Below are positions 1 through 7,282 of a stretch of 64,000 bases of DNA, piece after piece. This DNA comes from Bacteroidetes Order II. bacterium (lineage in GTDB: Bacteria > Bacteroidota > Rhodothermia > Rhodothermales > UBA2364). Made by a program: the position numbers and the translations under genes. The notes under the pieces were generated by a model. It saw nothing but the letters and a program-made list of their open reading frames with translations, did not search any database and had not been told where the DNA came from. The stretch covers positions 66,194 through 130,193 of the forward strand of contig JAEUSQ010000038.1 of the NCBI GenBank assembly GCA_016788705.1. The letters are read 5' to 3'. Within the stretch, counting starts at the first letter, position 1, and each line of letters starts with the position of its first letter.

Positions 1-1
1 C

Positions 2-322
2 GACCAACTTACAGAAGCCGCCTACGATTTGGGGGCCAGTACTTGGCGTACCTTTCGAACGGTAATGCTCCCCATTCTTTTTCCTGCGATTGTGGCCGGA
101 ACCCTCCTCAGTTTTGTTACGGCCTTGGGCGAGTTTGTCTCGTCCATCATGCTCTACATCATAGACAACCGCCCCATCAGTGTAGAAATACTGGCCCAAC
201 TACGGCAATACAATTTTGGCGGTGCGGCCGCATACAGCGTATTATTGATGATGCTGATTGGCCTCTCCACTTTGGCTACCCAATGGATTGGCCGGATAGG
301 CTCCCGTAAATCAAGCACTTAA
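2..322 (+). CDS. ABC transporter permease, C-terminal part (cut by window edge)
   Basis: The reading frame is open from the left edge to a TAA at 320-322, so the gene starts outside the window. The first visible residues (DQLTEAAYDLGAS) followed about 12 residues later by LP form the EAA loop that binding-protein-dependent permeases use to dock on their ATPase. Two hydrophobic segments follow (about residues 28-50 and 75-95 of the visible part), as in the last helices of a BPD-transporter inner-membrane domain. The tail most resembles Fe(III)/thiamine/polyamine-type permeases, but the substrate cannot be read from this fragment. The stop codon overlaps the stop of the convergent gene in the palindrome TTAA at 319-322. 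The partner genes must lie to the left. Confidence 0.85.
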   Translation, partial: DQLTEAAYDLGASTWRTFRTVMLPILFPAIVAGTLLSFVTALGEFVSSIMLYIIDNRPISVEILAQLRQYNFGGAAAYSVLLMMLIGLSTLATQWIGRIGSRKSST

Positions 323-1083
323 TCCAAACGTTTCACCGGATAAACCCGAACAGCGACATCTCCTGCACGGGCAATATGGTCGGGTGGCCGTCCTGCTACT
401 GCCAACCCATTCCACCCCAGCGGCACATGACTCCATTCGGCACATTGCGCATTTCCCACCAAATACGGTTTATGCCAGACACGCCCCTTGTATAAGTCCC
501 CAGTTTTCGCATTATGGGCAAAAAGCCAGTACCGATCCACCAAAAACGACTCCAACGAACCCGGATTAGCTTCCTTTAAGGGGCCATGAGGAGCATAAGC
601 AAACGAGGCGGTATGTATCTCTCCGTAACGTTTTGCCGCGTATTGCACCATATGATCCTGCCTTTTTGCGGTCATGTGGGCATCTTGATAAGGTAAGAAG
701 AAAAAATGTCTTGCCGCCCTTACGGCAATCGGCTGGTTACAATCCAACGATAAGAACCAAACACCAGGCAAACCAGAATTGTCGGTGACGTATGTACGCA
801 CATTCAGTTCCAAAAAATTAGAAACCCAAGGAATCGCTGGTAAAAATCGGGGGCGGATGCGTTGCATATAAAACGGAACCACCCCCACATACGCCTTTCC
901 ACCAAATGTATCAAGGTGTAATCCGGCTGGTAAACGGGCTTGTAATTCGATCGGATCATACGTCCAGTGCAGAAACAACAATTCTTCCCATCGTTGATAC
1001 ATGACTGGCTGTTCCTTTTCTGGTTGCTTTTTTTGTGCCTGAACGGCCTGAACAGTAGAAGGCATTTTAGTAGGGGATTTCAT
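319..1083 (-). CDS. YqjF/DUF2071 family protein
   Basis: This 254-residue protein matches the YqjF (DUF2071) family: an early QRWEELLFLHW motif, then ARLPAGLHLDTFGGKAYVGVVPF, a central VRTYVTDNSGLPGVWFLSLD block and a C-terminal HVPLGW segment are family hallmarks as I remember them. No biochemical function is firmly established. The first 27 residues are low-complexity (Q, K, E, P rich), so the true start may be the internal Met whose codon lies at 1000-1002, just before QRWEELLF. No signal peptide or membrane helix is evident, which suggests a cytoplasmic protein. It is transcribed divergently from the next gene and converges on the ABC permease with overlapping stop codons. Confidence 0.8.
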   Translation of the reverse strand: MKSPTKMPSTVQAVQAQKKQPEKEQPVMYQRWEELLFLHWTYDPIELQARLPAGLHLDTFGGKAYVGVVPFYMQRIRPRFLPAIPWVSNFLELNVRTYVTDNSGLPGVWFLSLDCNQPIAVRAARHFFFLPYQDAHMTAKRQDHMVQYAAKRYGEIHTASFAYAPHGPLKEANPGSLESFLVDRYWLFAHNAKTGDLYKGRVWHKPYLVGNAQCAEWSHVPLGWNGLAVAGRPPDHIARAGDVAVRVYPVKRLD

Positions 1084-1208
1084 TACATCAAAAGAAACGT
1101 AAAGCCCTTATTTTACGACATTTCCTCCACGGGCAGGTAGTATTCCCTACCAGTTTCCTTCAATCCTGCGAATTTAGCTTTCCCAAACCTTCTATACCCC
1201 TATTCATT

Positions 1209-3008
1209 ATGCTTCATACGTTCCATATTCCTGTAATGGGATTGGGTTTTACCCTCGAAACCCCCATCAAAGTGGCCCGTTTTGGTATTTCATCTGTAAT
1301 GTCCATCGTAGAAGACCAACTTGTCGAGGCCATGCGCCAGCATCATACCGAGCGCTTGGGGCTTCCATTCACGCCCATCCACCAAAACGAAACGGACGCC
1401 CGCGCCCGCCGCATCACGGCCTATCTGAACTTGGTTCACCAAATTGTGGAAGACCAAATGCAGGTCCTGCGTCAAGAATCTTTCGAGGAAGGAAACGAAA
1501 TTGTGAAGTATTTTGAATTATTGCCGGATGAATCTGCACTTAAACAGACCTATTACCACATGCAAACCCTCTCCGGCGAGGAGAAAAAAATTGCCCAAGA
1601 TGCCCTGCGGAAACAAATCCGACCAGGTGCTATTGATGTCAATATCATGGCGAAGGTGGACAAAAACAACTATGCCCGCAATGGCGAGATGCTACCCGCC
1701 GAATACTCGGATGCCCTTGCTTCGCTACGTGGATTTGCCCAGAGCACACTTGCCTCTTCGGTGGTTTTTTCTGCTGGCTACAACCCAAGATTATATAGCT
1801 ACTTAGACCAACATGCCGATTTTTATCCGGACGAAGCGGGTTACTTGAAAAAGCGCGTCATTCTGAAGGTGAGTGACTTCCGATCCGCCCTTACACAAGG
1901 AAAAATTTTGGCAAAAAAAGGGATCTGGATTTCTGAATATCGCATCGAATCGGGACTAAACTGTGGTGGCCATGCCTTTGCCACCGATGGCTTGCTTCTG
2001 GGGCCTATCCTCGAAGAGTTTAAGGCTAAAAAAGCAGACATGCTCACCGAACTCCATGCGATGTGTAACAAAGTGCTGACAGAAAAAGGCTTGCCCATCT
2101 TTACACACGTCCCCCAAACGGCGGTGACGGTCCAAGGTGGTATCGGAACCGCAGGCGAAGACACCTTCCTCCGCACCTATTACCAAGTGGACGGGACAGG
2201 TTGGGGATCCCCATTTCTCCTCGTTCCAGAGGCTACGACGATAGATGTTCCCACGTTGAACGCCCTCGCAACAGCCGAAAAAGAAGACTTTTATGTGAGT
2301 CATGCCTCGCCATTAGGGGTACCGTTCAATAATTTCCGAAAAACCACCTCTGCAAAACAACTTGAAGCCCGCATTGCCAAAGGCAAACCCGGTAGCCCAT
2401 GCTACAAACAATTTCTGGCAACCAATACCGAGTTTACCGAAAAGCCCATTTGCACCTCTTCGCGCCAGTATCTTCATGCCAAGTTTAAACAATTAGAAAA
2501 CCTAAACTTATCAGAAGATATGCTACAAGCAGAGAAGGCAAAACTCACCGAGAAAGATTGTCTTTGTGAAGGCTTGGGAGCAGGGACCTTGCTTAGAAAC
2601 GGTATAACCCCGGCTTATAATTTGGTAGCTTCTTTGGTTTGTCCGGGTCCCAACCTCGCCTACTTCAGCGGCACTTTCAGCCTCCGAGAAATGGTGGACC
2701 ATATCTATGGCCGTGCCCAAGCCCTCAATGCACGTGAACGCGCCCATATGTTTATCAATGAATTAGAACTCTATGTAGCGCATTTTCAACGCGAATTAGA
2801 GGCTTCCTTAGACGAACTGAATACCAAAAAAATCCGGTATTTTAACACTTTTAAAAACAACCTTTTTTCCGGCATTGCCTATTATCGGGATACCCTTACC
2901 GCCCACTTGCCGGACTCTGAAGAGCTGAAACAGGCTTTCCGAACCGCCCTCCAAGAGTTCGAGCAACAATTAGAATCCATCACCGTCGGAGAACCTGTTG
3001 CTGTCTAA
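1209..3008 (+). CDS. Large conserved protein with nitronate-monooxygenase-like barrel features
   Basis: This 599-residue protein has no signal peptide or membrane helix. I do not recognise an exact family, but its layout recalls FMN-binding TIM barrels of the nitronate monooxygenase (2-nitropropane dioxygenase) group. The N-terminus (IPVMGLGFTLETPIKVARFG, residues 7-26) resembles the first strand of those enzymes. Residues 246-261 (ESGLNCGGHAF) resemble their E-x-GGH motif. Residues 308-343 (VQGGIGTAG, then GWGSPFLLVPEAT) resemble the phosphate-binding GGI and GTxF-E segments. The protein is nearly twice the usual length, with an inserted helical region (about 55-175) and a C-terminal region of about 240 residues with a CLC pair near residue 450. 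The barrel assignment is inference. A terminator follows directly, so it is probably monocistronic in this direction. Confidence 0.55.
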   Translation: MLHTFHIPVMGLGFTLETPIKVARFGISSVMSIVEDQLVEAMRQHHTERLGLPFTPIHQNETDARARRITAYLNLVHQIVEDQMQVLRQESFEEGNEIVKYFELLPDESALKQTYYHMQTLSGEEKKIAQDALRKQIRPGAIDVNIMAKVDKNNYARNGEMLPAEYSDALASLRGFAQSTLASSVVFSAGYNPRLYSYLDQHADFYPDEAGYLKKRVILKVSDFRSALTQGKILAKKGIWISEYRIESGLNCGGHAFATDGLLLGPILEEFKAKKADMLTELHAMCNKVLTEKGLPIFTHVPQTAVTVQGGIGTAGEDTFLRTYYQVDGTGWGSPFLLVPEATTIDVPTLNALATAEKEDFYVSHASPLGVPFNNFRKTTSAKQLEARIAKGKPGSPCYKQFLATNTEFTEKPICTSSRQYLHAKFKQLENLNLSEDMLQAEKAKLTEKDCLCEGLGAGTLLRNGITPAYNLVASLVCPGPNLAYFSGTFSLREMVDHIYGRAQALNARERAHMFINELELYVAHFQRELEASLDELNTKKIRYFNTFKNNLFSGIAYYRDTLTAHLPDSEELKQAFRTALQEFEQQLESITVGEPVAV

Positions 3009-3020
3009 TAAATAACATGC

Positions 3021-3059
3021 ACGCAAAACCGTCCGTTATCTTCTTCGGGCGGTTTTTTT
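3021..3059 (+). terminator. Rho-independent terminator, copy 1 of a duplicated 39-bp element
   Basis: An 11-bp stem (AAAACCGTCCG / CGGGCGGTTTT, one T-G wobble) with a 10-nt loop is followed by a run of seven T. It lies 13 bp after the stop of the 599-residue gene. The same 39 bases occur again at 6202-6240. Confidence 0.85.
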
Positions 3060-3371
3060 GTTGGCTCACTTGATCTTCTTTTTTGGGCATAACCAGTTTC
3101 GAAAAGGTTGGTAGGTGTATTTAAACGCAATAACATAGCAAAATTTATAAGTGTACCCGCTCTTTATTGTCATCCTGACCGAGTACGCCCTTCCATTTTT
3201 TTAATGATCACTCCTTTATTTATCTTGCTATGCCTCCAAAGTAACGGAGGGAGGCATTTGTCCATTGCATTTTTACTATTTCTTAACATACATATAAATC
3301 GTTTATAGGCTTAGCTTAAAAAGCCTAACCACCTAATTAATCCTCTACCACTCTTTAAACATACTTTAAAG
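3060..3371. other. 312-bp intergenic region without a supported gene
   Basis: This AT-rich stretch lies between a terminator and the 931-residue secreted protein. A 66-codon ORF (3108-3308, +) has no recognisable domain and no ribosome binding site, so it is not called. The bases just before the next gene are AT-rich (CTTTAAACATACTTTAAAG) and may hold its promoter, but no exact TAnnTTTG or sigma-70 consensus is visible. Confidence 0.5.
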
Positions 3372-6167
3372 ATGAATAAAATTTCCTTTATATTTGTAAT
3401 CTTTTTAATCTCTTCATTTTCTACTATTTTATCACAAAACTTTGCTCCTGAAACCAAATGGCAAAAAATCCAGACGCCACACTTTAGCATCCTACACGAT
3501 GCACAAATAGAAAAAGAGGCCCAACGCGTGGCCAATACTTTAGAGCATATTTATGAGGCCAGCCATAAAAATATGACTATCCAACCCAAACCTATTGCAA
3601 TCGTTCTTTCTAACCGCTCAGTTTCTCCCAATGGCTTCGTTACCCTTGCTCCCCGGCGAAGTGAGTGGGAAACGACCCCCTACTGGCCCAACAATACCGA
3701 CCTCATAGGTGCTGGTGATTGGTTGGAATTGCTGGCCATACACGAATTTAGACACGTGGTACAAAACGATCAACTAAAAACAGGCTGGTTCGAGGTGGCC
3801 AATTGGCTTATGGGCGAGTCTGGGGTGTCTATTTTGTCTAACTTTATTTACCCAGCTTGGTTTTGGGAAGGGGATGCCGTTTCAATGGAAACGGCTTTAA
3901 GCGATTATGGACGCGGACGTAATCCCTCGTTTGGTCTCCACCTTCGCGCACAGGCGCTCGAAAACGTTCGTTACGCTTACCCTAAAGCCCAATATGGTTC
4001 TATTAAAGACCCCAGCATCAATTATTACGACCTAGGGTATTATATGTCCACCTATGTAAAACGGCATTATGGTGCAAAAGCGTGGGACAAAATTATCCGT
4101 TCCAACAGCCGTACCTTTTTACCATATGCTACTTTTACGATGAGTGCAAACCTTAGGAGACACACGAAATTAAGTGAACCAGCACTTTATCACGCCACCT
4201 ATAATGAGCTTGGTAAACTTTGGCGAGAGCAAGCCAATCAGACAAAAATCGTCGTTGGAACTCCGTTAACGGCCCCAGCCAAACATTTTACAAACTATCA
4301 AATGCCTAAAGTACAAACCAACGGCCATATCTGGGCGCTAAAATCGGGCGTTGGCCACACAAATACTTTTGTTGCAATTGACACGAATGGAAAAGAAGTT
4401 TCTTCAATTCCCGCCGAAGCCGCTGTAGGGATTCAGGGCTTTGACGTGCAAGGCGACCTATTGGTATGGAGCAGTAAAATCCCCGATATTCGATATACCC
4501 GTGTGGAAAATACCGTTATCAAACTTCGCGATCTTAAAACCAACGGGGTTCGAGACCTCACCACCAAAGGCTATTGGTTCACCCCAACGCTTTCTCGGGA
4601 TGGGAGCAAAGTGGCCGTTATCGAAACACTACCCAACTACCAACACAGCATTTGCGTCTTTGACGTTGCAACAGGGCAGGAATTACAACGAATCCCTATG
4701 CCCAACAACGAGCAACCCAGTAGATTGGTGTGGCTTCCCGACGGCAAGCGTCTTGCCTTGAATCATCAAACCACCAAAGGAAAAGCCCTCAGCCTTTTGG
4801 ACTTGACCTCCGGCAAAATGGAGGCGTTGATCCCACATAGTTTTACCAATACTTTGGCCGCTTCGTATTGGAATGGCTACGTACTCTACACTTCCCCTCT
4901 TAATGGCGTAGAAAATGTTTATGCCCTTCACCTCGAAACCAATAAAAGATTTCAAATAACTTCCGCAAAATTAGCCGCAGAGAATCCCACCGTTTCTGGA
5001 GATACCCTCATTTTTAGCAACTATACCCTCAATGGTTATCAGTTGTCCTCTCTCCCTCTTGACCCTGCCACTTGGACACCAGCCGAAGAAGTTAAAAACC
5101 ACTTTGTGGCCTACTACGAGCCACTCATTCAACAAGAACAGGGTAAAAGCATCATGACCGACTTGCCAACGACCATTTATCCAGTTACCGAGTATAAAAG
5201 AAGCCGTTCACATTTCCATTCTTGGCAGTTTGGAGGAAACAAAAATGAGGCTTCAGTTTCCTTAACCGGAAGTGATTTGGTGGGAAAACGGCATTCAGAA
5301 ATTGGTCTCCATGCAGACTTTCAAGCCGACGTGCTTGGAGGATTTGTCAAAACCACCCTAACCTCGCACCATCCTGCGATTACCCTTTCCGTGGGCCGCG
5401 ACCTTCGGAAGGAGAGCCAATTTTCCGCCAGTGGACTTGGCCAAATATTCACTTGGCAAGAAAATAAATTAGGGACCGAACTTACCTTTCCCTACAATCT
5501 AAGACGTGGTATCATGTCTCGCCGCCTAAACCTAAATGTAGGGATTGAAGCCATTAATGTGGTGAAAAAAGCCCCAAATAATGGCTGGGCCTTTCCGATA
5601 CATGTCTCTATTTCTTATCAGACCGCTGCACCAAAAGCCCAGAAGGATGTATTGTCACGCAATTCTAAAAGTTTTTCCATCCAAACCATACAAGCAAGAG
5701 TGGGCGAATTACAAGGGTACAAAGCCAACTTGTCAGGTGGATTGACTTTACCTGGCATTGGTAAGCATAGCGCCTTCAGGTTGTTAGGGTTCTATGCTGT
5801 GCGTAAAAACCGAGGTTATTCTTTACCCTTACTTAGTAGCCTTAATTGGTCGTCCACATCTGGATTTGAGACCTTGCCCTTTCGTTTTAATACCGAAGAT
5901 GAAGAACTTTCTCACGCCAATGTGCAATATATTTTCCCGGTATCTTACCCAGAATGGACGTTAGGAAGATTGTTCTACCTACAATCCTTAAAGGGACATC
6001 TTTTGGCAGGAATTACTGGAACCGCAAATCGGGAAGTAGGGGTTGGACTTAGCGGACTGGTCAATGTATTAAATTTCCCACGTGCAGCCACTTTAGGAGG
6101 ATATGTCATGTACAATCCTGAATCGAAAAAAATTAGATTTGCACCAACCTATCAAATCAGTCTTTAA
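3372..6167 (+). CDS. Secreted HExxH peptidase with TolB-like propeller and C-terminal beta-barrel
   Basis: This 931-residue protein starts with a signal peptide (about residues 1-21). A peptidase-like domain follows, with HEFRH at 124-128 and WFWEGDA at 163-169. His124, His128 and Glu166 fit the zinc ligands of a gluzincin, and Glu125 would be the catalytic base. Residues of about 300-600 contain TolB/PD40-type propeller repeats (for example TPTLSRDGSKVAV and RLVWLPDGKRLAL). The last 300 or so residues alternate polar and hydrophobic positions and end in a strand-like FAPTYQISL, which looks like an outer-membrane beta-barrel of the surface-antigen type. I infer a surface-exposed, membrane-anchored peptidase. 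The TolB-like and peptidase parts are seen directly; the barrel is an inference from residue pattern. No natural partner is adjacent. Confidence 0.65.
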   Translation: MNKISFIFVIFLISSFSTILSQNFAPETKWQKIQTPHFSILHDAQIEKEAQRVANTLEHIYEASHKNMTIQPKPIAIVLSNRSVSPNGFVTLAPRRSEWETTPYWPNNTDLIGAGDWLELLAIHEFRHVVQNDQLKTGWFEVANWLMGESGVSILSNFIYPAWFWEGDAVSMETALSDYGRGRNPSFGLHLRAQALENVRYAYPKAQYGSIKDPSINYYDLGYYMSTYVKRHYGAKAWDKIIRSNSRTFLPYATFTMSANLRRHTKLSEPALYHATYNELGKLWREQANQTKIVVGTPLTAPAKHFTNYQMPKVQTNGHIWALKSGVGHTNTFVAIDTNGKEVSSIPAEAAVGIQGFDVQGDLLVWSSKIPDIRYTRVENTVIKLRDLKTNGVRDLTTKGYWFTPTLSRDGSKVAVIETLPNYQHSICVFDVATGQELQRIPMPNNEQPSRLVWLPDGKRLALNHQTTKGKALSLLDLTSGKMEALIPHSFTNTLAASYWNGYVLYTSPLNGVENVYALHLETNKRFQITSAKLAAENPTVSGDTLIFSNYTLNGYQLSSLPLDPATWTPAEEVKNHFVAYYEPLIQQEQGKSIMTDLPTTIYPVTEYKRSRSHFHSWQFGGNKNEASVSLTGSDLVGKRHSEIGLHADFQADVLGGFVKTTLTSHHPAITLSVGRDLRKESQFSASGLGQIFTWQENKLGTELTFPYNLRRGIMSRRLNLNVGIEAINVVKKAPNNGWAFPIHVSISYQTAAPKAQKDVLSRNSKSFSIQTIQARVGELQGYKANLSGGLTLPGIGKHSAFRLLGFYAVRKNRGYSLPLLSSLNWSSTSGFETLPFRFNTEDEELSHANVQYIFPVSYPEWTLGRLFYLQSLKGHLLAGITGTANREVGVGLSGLVNVLNFPRAATLGGYVMYNPESKKIRFAPTYQISL

Positions 6168-6201
6168 GTCTGCATCGTGGGTCTTTCATAGACTTTTGTT
6201 G

Positions 6202-6240
6202 ACGCAAAACCGTCCGTTATCTTCTTCGGGCGGTTTTTTT
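6202..6240 (+). terminator. Rho-independent terminator, copy 2 of the duplicated 39-bp element
   Basis: This is identical base for base to 3021-3059: an 11-bp stem, 10-nt loop and T7 run, placed 35 bp after the stop of the 931-residue gene. Confidence 0.85.
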
Positions 6241-6285
6241 ATTTTGAATCCCAACGTCCACTTCTCGTTTACTGATTTTTTTAAC

Positions 6286-6293
6286 TATCTTTG
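6286..6293 (+). promoter_or_regulatory. Candidate Bacteroidota -7 promoter element (TATCTTTG)
   Basis: TATCTTTG matches the Bacteroidota -7 consensus TAnnTTTG exactly. It ends 7 bp before the ATG of the next small gene, so a transcript starting at the usual distance would be leaderless or nearly so. I see no convincing -33 TTTG at normal spacing, which lowers the confidence. Confidence 0.4.
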
Positions 6294-6300
6294 ACCAAAC

Positions 6301-6633
6301 ATGAATCTGCTCGCAAAAAACAAGCCTATGCTCTCCATACTGGTGGTTTTTCTGGCCTTGGTCATTGGTATAACCCTTTTGGCAACCTTTTTCGGGTTGT
6401 CCGCAAAGAAGAAGACACCTACACATACGCCCCTTGCTCCTCCAATGGGCGACAGTATCTCGATTGGCGAGTTAAAAATGCTGATCCGTGACGCCGTAGA
6501 AGAAAGCAATGCACCACTCCGAAACCGCATTCACCACTTGGAGCAGCATCTACAAAGCGAGGAACCACAGTTCTTGGACGATACAACCGATCCGGATCGG
6601 CAAAGGACTGCCTTACGAAAAACCAGCACCTAA
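6301..6633 (+). CDS. Small single-helix membrane protein (paralogue A)
   Basis: This 110-residue protein of unknown function has a short charged N-terminus, one membrane helix (about residues 11-33) and a basic stop-transfer segment KKKTPTH. A helical segment follows (about 52-87: ISIGELKMLIRDAVEE, then APLRNRIHHLEQHL), and then an acidic tail ending RKTST. The helical segment matches that of the gene at 6802, where APLQEEIRALEHRL replaces APLRNRIHHLEQHL, so the two look like paralogues. The predicted topology puts the helical part on one side of the inner membrane, where it could form a coiled coil. The gene is preceded by a TAnnTTTG element with almost no leader, and it lies in a run of three tiny membrane genes. 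No family is recognised. Confidence 0.6.
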   Translation: MNLLAKNKPMLSILVVFLALVIGITLLATFFGLSAKKKTPTHTPLAPPMGDSISIGELKMLIRDAVEESNAPLRNRIHHLEQHLQSEEPQFLDDTTDPDRQRTALRKTST

Positions 6634-6648
6634 TCAATCACTTTGCAA

Positions 6649-6765
6649 ATGGAATATATTGGCATCATCGTTGTTTTTTGCCTCATTTCGATGGGCATCG
6701 GCTACCTTCTTGGAAAATGGTACCTCAATCATTGGACGGATAAACAAGACCCCCCTTCCAAATAA
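6649..6765 (+). CDS. 38-residue single-helix membrane peptide
   Basis: ATG at 6649 and TAA at 6763-6765 enclose 38 codons. The peptide is MEYIGIIVVFCLISMGIGY, then LLGKWYLNHWTDKQDPPSK: one membrane helix (about residues 4-23) and a short polar tail. It begins 15 bp after the stop of the preceding membrane gene and ends 36 bp before the next one, in the same direction, so cotranscription is likely. The composition and position between two paralogous membrane proteins make a real gene plausible, but there is no homology evidence and no clear ribosome binding site. Confidence 0.45.
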   Translation: MEYIGIIVVFCLISMGIGYLLGKWYLNHWTDKQDPPSK

Positions 6766-6801
6766 TCTCAAACACTTTCACTAACCTAAAACACTTCCAC
6801 A

Positions 6802-7158
6802 ATGAACGATTTGATCGAAGGACTGATTGGTATTCTGGCATTGGCGATCGTTGCCGCCATTCCGATCTCCTTTTTTTTCTTCCGGTATCGCACACGCAAA
6901 TTGGAAGTAGAAGCGACACAGGCGACCAATACCGACGTAGCAGGTACATCCCTCTCCCATACCGAACTCACGGGGGTCATTCATCAAGCCGTTTTGGAAG
7001 CAGTAGCCCCCTTGCAGGAAGAAATCCGCGCCCTTGAGCACCGTTTAAATACCCCGCACCAAACATTCCAACCCGACTACCGCGACGGGCTTTTTGATGA
7101 TGCACTGCCCGATGAACCTATTCATGTACGTTCCCTCGGACGACAATCTTCCACTTGA
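6802..7158 (+). CDS. Small single-helix membrane protein (paralogue B)
   Basis: This 118-residue protein of unknown function has the same plan as the gene at 6301: an N-terminal membrane helix (about residues 7-28), a basic segment (RYRTRK), then a helical stretch (HTELTGVIHQAVLEAVAPL, then QEEIRALEHRL, about 52-82), an acidic linker and a C-terminus ending RSLGRQSST. The shared pattern EL..(V/L)I..AV.E...APL...I..LE..L argues for a local duplication. It ends 124 bp before the M1 peptidase gene, which has its own AT-rich upstream region. The proteins could be scaffolds or regulators in the envelope, but nothing in the sequence proves a role. Confidence 0.6.
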   Translation: MNDLIEGLIGILALAIVAAIPISFFFFRYRTRKLEVEATQATNTDVAGTSLSHTELTGVIHQAVLEAVAPLQEEIRALEHRLNTPHQTFQPDYRDGLFDDALPDEPIHVRSLGRQSST

Positions 7159-7282
7159 ACGTAACACTTCCCCTTCAAGCATAGTCTTTACCTTGTGCAA
7201 AACAGGTGCTATTCCGTTTTGTTAGGGAATTGTCCTTATATTGTACGCTCCCATAATTTTCCAATCCAAACCCAAACCCGTT

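Noticed and set aside
3108-3308. A 66-codon ORF in the gap after the first terminator.
   Set aside because: No ribosome binding site, no domain, and only a vague hydrophobic stretch.
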